64,000 nucleotides of DNA, from contig CAXIPT010000011.1 of assembly GCA_964030475.1 (NCBI GenBank), positions 1,100,880 through 1,164,879 of the forward strand. Reading direction: 5' to 3'. Positions 36,272-47,411 of the stretch are shown in pieces. The DNA is from Tethya wilhelma (lineage: Eukaryota; Porifera; Demospongiae; Tethyida; Tethyidae). Within the stretch, counting starts at the first letter, position 1. Every line of letters starts with the position of its first letter. Below the pieces are notes generated by a model that was not told the origin of the DNA, did no database searches, and saw nothing but the letters and a program-made list of their open reading frames with translations. The translations under genes were made by a program, and so were the position numbers.

Positions 36272-36355
36272 AGCATATATTTAATTTATGGTCACTGATT
36301 TGTCATTAGTGATATATAAGTCTCAGAATTTGCATGACTTTTAACGTGATTATAT

Positions 36356-36741
36356 AACAAGTAGTAAAAATTTCAAAAAAATAAGTAGTGTATATAGGAA
36401 TGGGCAGTGCGGTAAAAAGTATTGGAACAAGGGATGTCTCAATTTCGGCACATGACTACTTCATTTTTATCCTTGATCCTCATATGGATCCTCAGTGTCA
36501 TAAATGCAATGAGCTGTAGTACAATAGTATATACCATAGCTTATTACTACTAATCAGTTGGCTAAGCAGTGGAGTGAACTAAAACAGACAGGTAACTTAA
36601 ACTGGACTGCCAGGCAAGAGTTGGGTATAAAAATGAAGTACGTAGTCATGTGCCAAAATTGAGACATCCCTTGTTCCAATACTTTTTACCGCACTGCCCA
36701 TTCCTACACTACTTATTTTTTTGAAATTTTTACTACTTGTT
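36356..36741. mobile_element. 386-bp foldback MITE (family F)
   Basis: Arms of >100 bp run from AACAAGTAGTAAAAATTTC to its mirror ending CTACTTGTT, including GGAATGGGCAGTGCGGTAAA. Related copies are at ~42278-42640, 46249-46622 and, cut short, 50306-50400. Confidence 0.85.
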
Positions 36742-37235
36742 CATTAACTTTTTTCAACACTACAGTGTGGAGACTATCAGAGACTGGTTAGTCACTACAA
36801 AAAGCTTGAGTAGCAACTACAACAGCTTTATTATGCTGGAAGAGGCTAATGCACATGCGCATAATAATGTCACGTGGACAATGACCTTTGAACTCTACCT
36901 ACAAGATGGCTGATTGTAGTATACATGAATTTATACACTAAGTTTCAAAGCTTTCTACTTTTTGTTTAGGCATATTTATGATCAAAACGAGTATCAAGGA
37001 ATGTACGTACGTAAATACGTTAGAGAACAAAAATGGTACTATGGTGGCTTCCCACTAGCACTCTCTACGAGTGCTGAGGAAAGTTTTTGTGAGCCTTAGG
37101 CCTTACATGCTGTGATCTGCCAGTGAGAGCCTCTGAGCAACTTTGAAGGTTTAATTTTGTTTGACTAGATTTTTATAGCGACCAACATTTTGTAAGTTGT
37201 GTCTATGGGATAGTCGGCCCATTCCTACTATACAT
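36742..37235. repeat. Interspersed repeat next to the family F element
   Basis: The same sequence follows the F copy at 46623-47235. At 41998-42275 it lies in front of an F copy in reverse. Shared blocks include TTTTTCAACACTAC, GTATCAAGGAATGTA and ATTTTTATAGCGACCAACAT. F and this repeat may be parts of one larger element. Confidence 0.6.
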
Positions 37236-37529
37236 ACATACTACCGTACGTATGATTATTGTTGTGATTGAGATATGAATTCTCAGGATAAAACCATTTA
37301 CAGAAGATTCTGTTTACTCTTTCTGTGACTTGATTTTCTGTGGTATCATGCATAATTTCTGTGCATATGTAATAAGCTATATATATATTATGGCTTAGAA
37401 TTTCATTATGGTAATATTGTAGAATTAAGCATTGCAACATGATAGTGGGTTTCTGTCAAAATTAATTAGTTTGCATTTCTATGTGTCACTGACTGGTTGT
37501 TTGGTGCATGGTTGCATGGGTCTCAGGAA

Positions 37530-37730
37530 AACACAGTAGAGTGGGAAACTTTCGCGGATGTCTCTAGTCAAACATTTGTGCGGTTTAACTTTTGCGGATG
37601 AGCTGTGTGAGCCCATATGTGAATATGTTATGGAGAATTTCAAGGATAAAAACTTTCATGGATGGATCGCGATCTACGAAAACGGCGAAAGTCAGTAACC
37701 CCCGCGAAACTTCCCCGCTATACAATTATA
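37530..37730. mobile_element. Small MITE with TAGAGTGGGAAACTTTCG ends
   Basis: GTGGGAAACTTTCGCGG at the left mirrors CGCGAAACTTCCCCGC at the right. Relative of the element at 27006-27207. Confidence 0.6.
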
Positions 37731-38092
37731 AAAAAGAATTGGGTATTGTACAAAAGTCATGTGGTCTAGCTCGATTCACACATAGCATGTGGTGGCACTG
37801 CATACATGGTGGGGTTAATAATTATGGCTTGTACGATTTCAGTGCATGCATGCATGGTGTATACATGTAAAACGTATCAAGCATATACATTGCATGGGTT
37901 ATGTCTATTGAATCCTAGTTTATAATGCAAAATGTTTTCATGGCTATATACTGGCTTGGGTTGGCAACCATTTATACACTTAAGTCATGCATGTACATAC
38001 GTGTACATATGTACATACATACATGTGCATGCATATACACGCATGCAGCTTTAAATTATTGCACCTATAATTATTTGTATCATTTTAATTGA

Positions 38093-38648
38093 CTTGCCTT
38101 CTGATCATCAACTGGTCTGTTGTTGAAGAATTAAATAAAACTGTGACAGTGCATCTGTAGCACTGTGACCACAGCGAGATATATGTATCCCGAAAACCTA
38201 TAAAATGAAACAAAGGAAAATAACTGTACCAAGTTTTTTTCAACTTCACAAACTTAAAAAGGCAGCCAAAATAGTTGCATGTCCTTAAGTGGGCAGCACT
38301 CGACCATGCATTGAGTGCTGCCCACTTACGGGTCATGCAAGTATTGTGTGTGTGTAAGTAATATCATATGGATATAATGACTAAGGTACACCACACATTC
38401 ATTAATTTTTTTACTAAGCATGCTCAGAAAACCACGTGGCTTGGCAGATATCAACGCTGCTGCATTACCAATAGCACATTGGCATGCCGAGGGTTTGAAC
38501 ACTTTGATCGTACGTGTGTTCACTTGTTATAAGTGTAAATCATGTTTACACAACATGAATCTAAATACATGCCTCAGAGCATAGAGGGAGCTAAGTGCAT
38601 CACGACAGAGACCAAATGTGCCCACACCCATCTCCAGATCGGAGAAGT
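38093..38648 (-). pseudogene. Broken partial copy of PMS2 (exon 8-like and exon 2-like pieces)
   Basis: Bases ~38093-38205 match PMS2 exon 8 plus flanking intron, including the GC donor. Bases ~38540-38648 match exon 2 ([12 protein letters not shown] is still readable) plus its donor region. Order and orientation match the real gene, but exons 3-7 are missing and the copies carry base changes and indels. Kept intron sequence means DNA duplication rather than retrotransposition. The exon 2 piece ends at the N at 38649. A hairpin GTGGGCAGCACTC..GAGTGCTGCCCAC lies between the pieces at ~38288-38329. Confidence 0.75.
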
Positions 38649-38649
38649 N

Positions 38650-38679
<30 letters not shown>
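38650..38679. repeat. (CT)n tract at an assembly gap
   Basis: A CT repeat starts right after the N at 38649. On the minus strand it is the start of the intron after the last visible SLC4 exon. Confidence 0.9.
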
Positions 38680-38680
<1 letters not shown>

Positions 38681-38682
38681 AC

Positions 38683-41528
38683 CTGACTCCAAGGAACTTG
38701 GGTCTCTCTCCCGGTGCTGAGTGGTTGGAGAAGAGGAACAGAGATTGGACGTGGGAAATGGAGACCACGGTGGCCCCTACTACCCACGGCAGACCGAGAG
38801 CAGAGTGCAAAAATATGAGGAGGCCGACTATCAACATGTCAAGATGATAACCAGGCCCTTTCTGGAATGGAGAAAATGAAAAGAGAATGTGTGTTTGAAA
38901 AAGATTAGGATTGTGAAAGCACATGAACCTGCTTGTTGACTCAACAAAGATATACACGTGTCTTTAAATGAAACACTTCCTAAGTTACACAGTATTAGTA
39001 AAGGTTGTCAAACTGAAAAGCTACAGATAGTCCAATTCCATCAGGATACAAAACATGCTAGAATCATAGCCTTGTACACAGGCCCCTTCCTCCTCGAAAG
39101 GTCAGGAGAGAGAGCCTGGGTACAAGGCTACTAGAATCCTACTGCACCAACCCACCTTCAGTTTATTGTCCTTCCTGTTGACAATGAGAGCTGTGATGTG
39201 CTGATCCACAAACAGCAAGATGGTGGCTAGTAGAGCCGGGATGATGGCAGCAGCAGGAGCCCATTTTGGAAGATCATTACCTAACGGGAAACACATACAA
39301 ATGTAAAACACACCATAATTGAGGATAGAGCAAAACAACATGTAGTGTGGGAACAAATTTGCTACAGTAGCAAGGCTCAAAATTAATATAAAAAGAGTGC
39401 ATATTTGGTACAACAGCATGACTGGCTATATATACAATTCAGACACTCAAAAGCCATAGGTATTGTTATGATTTTTTCCCATTTTTGATCCGATTTCTGC
39501 TTGCTAAGGAACTATCCATCTATTTTCTTATGACCAGCAATTTTGGCTTTGTCTGAACATGTACATGATGTTTGAGCTCAATCCCAGGCACCTCCCTTGC
39601 AAATATTTCCTACAAATATTTTCAAAGGAAATATTCGCGAAGGAGGAGCCTGGGCACGAGGCTACTACCTACCTAGTGGTTTGATGAAGAGTGACGTTCT
39701 ATTCTCGTAGGTGAAGACTCCTGTCTCAAACACCTTAGGGATGGTTGGTTTGGGCGTGTCCACTTGAGCCAGTACGTCCACCACCACCCACACCAACACC
39801 GAGATGAAGACAGCAAAGTCACTGACAATACGACGAATCTGTGGGTGTGTGTGTGTGTGAGGGTGAGTGCTTGAGTATTTGAGTGTGTGAGTGTGAGTGT
39901 GTGAGTGGGTGAGTGTTTGAGTGAGTGAGTGTGCTTAACGTTCGTAGATCTTTCTTGTCTTAAGAAAACCTTTCTCAGACAATACACATATGCAACACTT
40001 ACAATCAAAACTTTCATATTGACATAATAAAAATTATTATAATTGTGCATTAAGTAAAAAAATGATCTCAAAAAAAGCTTCAACTTACAAATCCTCGAAG
40101 ATACTTTGACCTCCTAAACTTCCTCAGGTATATACACACCAGAAACGTTCCAAAGAACAGAATGACACTCATGAGAAAGATGTCCTGATAGCCTCTCTTG
40201 GCCGTCTGGCAGTCACTCCCTACAAACTTTCTCAAACGATCCTTGGAACAATTTGGCGATTCCCAATACGATCCGATCAACGTAGCATTGGTGGTGTTAC
40301 GCTCTGCAAACATCTCCTGGTTCAAAAACTGGTAACAGTCGCAGGTAAGCTTTACGGTCGGGTAGAGTATCCACTGGTTGTACGGAAACCTCACGTGAAT
40401 CTCCCACAATTTTGCAAAAGCTTCGTAGATGAAGACAAACGACACAAGAGCGGTGAAGATTTCTTCAGTGAATCGCGTAAAGAGTCGCATCACGGCACTG
40501 GTGTTGAAGGCCACGAGGACTAGCATGAAGAGAGCGGTCCAAAGTCCGATCCAGAATCGGAAGTTGAGAAAAGGGATGTCCATTGAGGAACAGAATTGGT
40601 AGAGGATTTGTTCGAAGATGATTGTCGGTCCCGTTGCTCCGAGGATGACTAGGGGTTGGCCGGAGAAGATGGAGAAAATGAAGTTACCGATGCCCACAGC
40701 GAGAATCATTTCTGTTGTACCCTGTGAGTGTGTGTGTGATTATGACTTGTCATTGTTTGACAAGAACATTCAATTTCAGTGTTCTAGCATAATACACCAA
40801 TGCACATGCACCAATTAGAAGCTGTTTTTAAAGGATTCGGAAAAAAAAGTAGCAAAAATTTAAAAATTTTTTGCAAGTGAGCAAACATTGATAAACAGAG
40901 AACATACAAAAATATGAAAAGGTAAAGATCATCAAACTAATATTTTACCAGCACTAAAAAGGTGCTAGGCCTGGAAACAAGGCTATAAACGATAGCTCCT
41001 GACAACCTACCAGTGTCTCCTCTGTGACATCGGACAGAAAGGCTCCGAAGGTGAAGGCCAGGGTGAGGTTGGCAAAGAAGATGAGGATGAGAGAGGCAAG
41101 ACCTTGAAGACTGAAGGCATCGCGGAAGTCAGACCGATAGACAAAGTAACACTTCAAGACATCATCGATAAAACCACCAAATGGCCTGTGAGTGTGTATG
41201 TGATGTGTGTGTGTGTGTGCATGTTTGAGTGTGTGAGTGTGAGTGTGAGTGTGTGTGTGTGAGTATGTGTGTGTGTGTGTGTGTGTGAGTGAGTGTGTGT
41301 GTCATAATGTACTTCACAAATGTAATCCATACGTAAAGAGAAGTATAGCTAAATATTAACTTAGCACACTCAAGCATCTCTATAAAATTTCCTTTGCACA
41401 AGCACCAGCAATAAGTACGTAGCTTCTATAGAGTAAACTACTTACTTTTTGCTCCATTTGACTGGAGGAGCTCGATTTGAAGTGCTCAACGATTTTTTCC
41501 TCTCTTCGATCGTCTTCTGTCTCTCCGG
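38683..41528 (-). CDS. SLC4: SLC4-type bicarbonate/anion transporter, membrane-domain exons (truncated both ends)
   Basis: Six exons (minus): 41446-41528 (5' end cut by N), 41011-41185, 40089-40721, 39673-39838, 39156-39280 and 38683-38861. They encode the start and middle of the SLC4 membrane domain. Family blocks seen are [11 protein letters not shown] and [14 protein letters not shown] before TM1, [54 protein letters not shown], the Cys-rich extracellular loop with NTTNAT glycosylation sites, [30 protein letters not shown] and [13 protein letters not shown]. Such proteins move HCO3- with Na+ or Cl- across the plasma membrane. The last four or so TM segments and the tail are absent below 38683, where an N is followed by PMS2-like sequence. 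Several acceptors follow TG/CA tracts. Confidence 0.92.
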
Positions 41529-41676
41529 NAAGCATGTGTTTATTGAAAGCTCACGAGTGTAAATAATTAATAATCATTATTAAAGATTGGATAATTATTA
41601 TGGGCAAACACATACAAGTGCTAAATTATAGCATTTTAAAACTTCACACACACACACAAATGTTGCATGATATTAC

Positions 41677-44600
41677 CTCTCAAAGTTGGTAAAGGTTTCT
41701 TGATGCTGACATTTGATCTGATCATCATGTCCTCCAGAACACAATTGACGCCATCCGTCCCAAATATGAATCCTCCGGAGACTGCAGCTGACGAGGGGAG
41801 AAAACTGAGATACTCTGGACGCTCAAGAGTGTCATTTGCCATGTGTACAAAAGCTAGCTCCATCACTGTATCAGGAACACTAAAATAGGCAAATACTTCA
41901 ATGAGAAGTTGTATGTTATGAACACATGTTAATTTTTGCAATTTAAATAGTACAATGTCATGTATGCATCAGAAAAAAAAAAAAAAAAAAAAAAATCTCA
42001 GCACACTCGTAGAGAGTGCTAGTAGGAAGCCACAATAGTGCCATTTTTGTTCTCTAATGTACGTACATACTCAGTTCCTAACTGACTTACTAGAAAAGGA
42101 TTTGCAGAGAACCAGAATGTATTAAGCCAACTTTGACAGTACAAAGTAAGTTCTTTTCATTGGTACTACATTCCTTGATACTTGCTTCAATCTTAAATAG
42201 GCCTAAACAAAAACTAGAAAGCTCTGAAACTTATAGTGTATAAATTCATATACTACAAACAGTGCAGCCATCTTTGTAGGAATGGGCTGTGCAGTAAAAA
42301 GTATTGGAACAAGGCATGTCTCAATTTCGGCACATGACTATACTTAAATTTTTTATACCCAACTTTTGCCCGGCAGCCCAGTTTAAGTTACCTGACTGTT
42401 AAAGTTTACTCTAACGCTTAGCCAAGTGATTAGTAGGAATTTGAACCAATGCAACAATAAGCTATGGTACTATAGTAGGACAGATCATTGCATTTATGAT
42501 CCTGCATGAGGATTCATATTAGGGATTAAGAATAAATCATCAAAATTGAAGTAATCATGTGCCGAAATTGACACATGCCTTGTTCCAATGCTTTTTTACT
42601 GCACTGCCCATTCCTACACTACTTAATTTTATTTAAAAATTTTATTATAGATTATAAATTAAACTTAAAACAATTATCATTGTATAATACATGCAGACAA
42701 CCCAGAGTGTTTCTATATGAACAGATATATATATAGCTATTATCACGAGGTAAATAAATTAACTGACCTCTGGGTAGGGATGACCACAGTTTCAGAAATT
42801 ACAGTGTTTTTTTGGTCTATCACTGCACCACCATCCTCACTAGTTTTGATAGCCTATGAGAAAAATAAAGGCTCATCAATAGCTGCAAGATAGAATTAGA
42901 CTAAATGCATAGATTCAAGGGAAGAGATCTAGAGGGAGAGAGACCAGAGGATGCCTGACTTCCGCAGGCCATTGCAGGCTAATTGCATTATAAACGGGAT
43001 CATTAATTTTGATGTCATTACATTTCCTGGTTATGTAGCTCACTTTTTCTAAGATTTATCACGACCTTTAGCAGCTATTCTGACAAAGTAACAGGAGAGA
43101 GAATGATTGCTAGCTTTTTCAAGGCATAAAAGCGTAGAAAGTGCCTCCTATCAGGAAATGTAATCATGTGCCCTTTTTAATTATGAAATGGTCCGTGGAT
43201 ATCAGACCTCCTCTGGAGAGAGACAGAGAGAAAATTAATATCATTGGATTTTCCTATTATTTTCAATGCATATTAACCAATTATTCTATCTACTGGCATA
43301 TGGCACATGCACGCAATAATTGTACATTACAAAAAAACAACAATTTCTATATAATAATACACGAAGTACTCCTGCACCTACGTAACTATATAGCAAGTTT
43401 CAAGATGGTGCCTTGAAACCATCGCTCTATAAACACTTTTGCAGGCATGATCTAGCCAATCATTTAGCAACTACTGTAGACTTGGGTTAATGGGACAACA
43501 AGAAAAAGATATGAGCTTCATAGCTAAGTGCGCCTGATAACAAGTGTCAAAGTACACATCCAAGTTCAAGGATTGCATGATGTCATTGTCAAGCTCGAGG
43601 CTAAAAGTTTGATGCTCGAAGGTGCTATAAAAAACTAATGACTAGCTACAAAAGTCACAAACAATAGTACAACAATGAAAGAAAGCGTAGTTTGTTGAGA
43701 GAATGATAACTCGGACAGTGGTTGTGCATGACTGTAGGCAAGCAAATTAGATAGTAATCTAGCAGAAAGTGGTACAGAATAATTTCAACCAGTAATACAG
43801 AGACTATAGCCATCATCTAACACTTTTATTAAACTTTAAACACTTTAGCACATAGTATTCTTGGTTAATTCTGATTGGTTATCTCTTTGTTGATCCTCCT
43901 GGCTATAGCTCAAGCTCTTAATTACACTTTTCACTTAGTCTAGCTGATTTTCAAATTGAGTGCTTAATGATATCAACAGTTAATACCCAATGTTGTCGAC
44001 AAGGAAGCATGTACCTATTAACAAGTATGCGCCTATAATAGTGATGTGCACCTAAATAACCCGGCCGGCCAAATCGTTATGTGTGCTAATTATTTTTAAA
44101 ATTTGTACCAAAAAAAATATTTTATGACGTAGATTCACTTCGAAGAAATATAATGCAGGTATCGCACGTGCATGTAATTGCATGGTTAAGGTTTTCTTTT
44201 ACATGCATTTGGGTAATTCCAGGCCAAATCAACACAAAAAAATGAGCACCCTTACGGAATTCAACGAAACTTGAGGTACACATACCTTACCACCAGTTAT
44301 TATTCCACACCTGATTCGGGTGTCATATGTTGTATGGCTTCTGACTTATAAGCCACTGAAATTTGCCATTTTTGATCATTTCTTGCCGCTTAATAGCAAA
44401 TAACTTTTTTTCTGATTGTTTCCAGCTACTGAGACTGGTACCATTGTACTCGGCATAAAATTTCGCTTCAAATGATATACTTGAAGTGGGTGGTCATTCG
44501 GTAGCAGGTTAAAGGTCGTCTTTTAAAGGCGTTACTAAAAAAAGACCTCTTTTTTTCCCGCAATTTTTTTACAATGTTATCTGCAAAAATTGTTCCTTAT

Positions 44601-45612
44601 TATGTACAAGTTTGGTAATGGGATCTAAATGGGATCAGAAGATACAGGACTAAACATACACTTTTGTTCAAAATCCATGAAAGAAAAATACTTATAAATT
44701 AAAATACTATACTCAGACATGCGTTTTGACCTGTATCTCCTGATCCCATTTAGATCCCATCACCAAACTTATACAAAATAAAGGACGATTTTTGTAGATT
44801 ACATTGAGTGAAAATCACGCAAAAAAAAGACGTCTTTTTTTAGTAACGCTCAATTATAGATTTAAAAAATAACCTTTGACCTGCTAGCGAGTGACCATCA
44901 ACTTCAAGTATATCATCTGAAGCAAAATTTCATGCTGAGTACAATGGTATCAGTCTTGGCAGCTAAAAACAATCAGAGCATTAGTTATTTGCTAATAAAT
45001 GGTGAAATGTCATCAAAAAATGGCAAATTTCGGACGCTTATAAGTCAGAAGCCATGTAATATATGACACCCAAATCAGATGTGGGATAATAACTTGTGGT
45101 AAGGTATGTGTACCTCAAGTTTCGTTGAATTCTATGAGGGTGCTCATTTTTTTGTGTTGACTTGGCTTGGAATTGCCCATTTCTGCATTTCTGCATGTAC
45201 ACACACATCATACATGTAGACTCAGACTCTGTGAGAGTAATCCGATGCTGTCAGTCTTATCAATAGCTGGCTCAAATTGCTGATGATGCTGAGTTGCCAT
45301 TGTGGTGGGAACTAAACTTGTTATCCAAAGTTGAGGCAGTTCAGCCACAACGTCAATCTGATCAATCCCTTTAGTAGTGGGAGGAAGTGAAGTGATGTCA
45401 GTACCCAGGTCTATCAGTTGTTCAACACCACCACCCTCACCAGCAGAGATGAGATCAATTCCTGGGGTGGTGGATGGAGGTTCAGAGATGGCGGTATATA
45501 TACCTAGGTCAACCAGCTGTTGTATTCCACTACCCTCACCAGCAGAAGTGGCTTGGTAAGATGGTGAAGATTCATCAGAAACAGTAGTAGCTGCAGTAAG
45601 TGTAGTAGTTGA
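41677..45612 (-). CDS. Three exons of uncertain ownership (HIP1-like or SLC4)
   Basis: Exons (minus) 45214-45612, 42768-42853 and 41677-41879 join in phase with each other and with the last HIP1-like exon (phase 0). The first is Ser/Thr/Pro-rich with two similar segments, SAGEGSGIQQLVDLG and SAGEGGGVEQLIDLG. The LVDLG/LIDLG cores resemble clathrin-box motifs. The third reads VPDTVMELAFVHMAND and FLPSSAAVSGGFIFGTDGV, which I do not recognise. The junction to the next SLC4 exon is lost at the N at 41529, so I cannot say whether these belong to the endocytic gene or the transporter. Confidence 0.5.
41978..42640. mobile_element. Repeat plus family F foldback in an intron
   Basis: Bases 41998-42275 are the interspersed repeat in reverse. 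Bases ~42278-42640 are a family F copy (GGAATGGGCTGTGCAGTAAA..TTTACTGCACTGCCCATTCC). Confidence 0.7.
44210..45179. mobile_element. 970-bp giant foldback element
   Basis: Left arm 44210-44651 (starting TGGGTAATTCCAGGCCAAAT) is mirrored by right arm 44738-45179 (ending TTGGCTTGGAATTGCCCA), with a ~86-bp spacer. The arms differ by scattered substitutions. No ORF. It lies between exons 45214 and 42853 in an intron. Confidence 0.9.
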
Positions 45613-45614
45613 CT

Positions 45615-45621
45615 AGAGAGA

Positions 45622-45692
<71 letters not shown>
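45615..45692. repeat. (GA)n tract against a splice acceptor
   Basis: On the minus strand this is a CT run ending CTCTAG at the acceptor of the exon starting 45612; it serves as the polypyrimidine tract. Confidence 0.9.
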
Positions 45693-45693
<1 letters not shown>

Positions 45694-46248
45694 ATAACGG
45701 AGGGTGCAACCTGAGGTTACTATATAAACACTTTCAAGGGCTTTTAATTAGTAAATGTGGTCACTCATTAACTGGCTTACAAAATTTGTCACTTCTTTAG
45801 TAACCGTGAGGTCGTTGCTCTATAGTAACGTGACATCAATGTGGATTCATTTTGAAAAAAATCATGCTGTGAGCGTGTATAGCTATAGCTCAGTGTCAGA
45901 AAAGGTTTCTTTGTTGCCAAAAACCTTGCCAATTTGTGTGAGAAAACTGTTGAGGCTTGCATGGTTTATTGGGAAAGTTTCTGAAAAATTCAATCAATGT
46001 CACAAAAATTGAGTGAAAATTTAACATTTTTGCTCCTGAATACGGCCAAAAGGTTATCATCTGCTAGCATTGCAAGGTAGAAAGTCTGCTACTGAGACGA
46101 CAAACTTGTTTATTTTGTGCAGGATCATTAATTTGACATGGAGATTAATACACTATAGCTATTTTGTATTCTCATAGCTACATAACTCAATTAACTTTTT
46201 GTAATGGGCTTCTCTGTGCCATATGATAGTTAGTATACAAGTAGAAAA

Positions 46249-47235
46249 AATTTCAAAACAATTAGTAATTAATGTAGGAATGGGCAGTACGGTAAAAAGT
46301 ATTGGAACAAGGCATGTCCCAAATTCGGCACATGACTACTTCATTTTTATTCTTGATCCCTCATAATTAAGGATCCTAAGACTAGTGTGACGTAAATCCA
46401 ATTATGTGTAGAATAGTGCTGTATACGTTATTATTGTATTGGTTCAAATTCCCAGTATACTAATCAGAAGGCTAAGCACTGGAGCAAACTATAACAGACA
46501 GGTAACTTAAAATGGACTGCCAGGCAAGAGGTGGGTGTAAAAATGAAATCGTCATGTGCCTAATTGAGACGGCATGCCTTTTTCCAATACTTTTTACCGC
46601 ACTGCCATTTTTACTACTTGTTCAATCACTTTTTTCAACACTACATTGTGGAGACCACCAGAGACTGGTTAGTCCCTACAAAAAGCTTGAATAACAGCTA
46701 ATGTGCTAAAGGAGGCTAATGCGCTTGTGAGTAATAATGCCACGTGGATAGACAATTAATGACCTTTGAACTCTACCTTGAAAGATGGCTGCATTGTAAT
46801 ACATGAATTCAGTATACACTAAGTTTTAAAGCTATGTAGTTTTTGTTTAGATCTATTTGTGGTAAAAACGAGTATCAAGGAATGTAGTACCCATGAAAAG
46901 AACTTACTTTGTCCTGTCAAAGTTGGCTCAACACATTCTGGTTCTCTGCCTCTTCGGTTATCCTTTTCAAGTAAATCAGTTAGGAAGTACGTACGTAAGT
47001 AAGTACGTTAGGAGAACAAAAATGGCACTATTGTGGCTTTCCACTAGCTCTCTATGAGTGCTCAGTGAAGTTTCTGTGAGTTTCAGGCCATGCATGCAGT
47101 AGGTAATCTGTCAATGTGAGCCTCTAAGCAACTTTGAGGGCTTAATTTTGTTTGACTAGATTTTTATAGCGACCAACATTTTGTATTGTGTCTATGGGAC
47201 AGTCGGCCCATTCCTACTATACGTACTACCGTATA
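46249..47235. mobile_element. Family F foldback plus adjoining repeat (fullest copy)
   Basis: F copy at 46249-46622, then the same adjoining repeat as at 36742-37235 with an extra block (AAAGTTGGCTCAACACATTC, AAATCAGTTAGGAAGTACG). This is the longest copy in the window and the best guide to the full element. Confidence 0.75.
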
Positions 47236-47411
47236 CGTATGATAGTGATGAGAAACTCACAAATATATTCATGAGGTTACTAACACATGAGTTTGTGATC
47301 TGGGGGCGTGGTTTGCAGCTGCTAGGGTTCTTAGCGAAATAGTGACTCATTGCATACATAAAGATCAAAGGCTGAATATTACAAAGTATGGTATTATCTG
47401 AATTGACTTAC

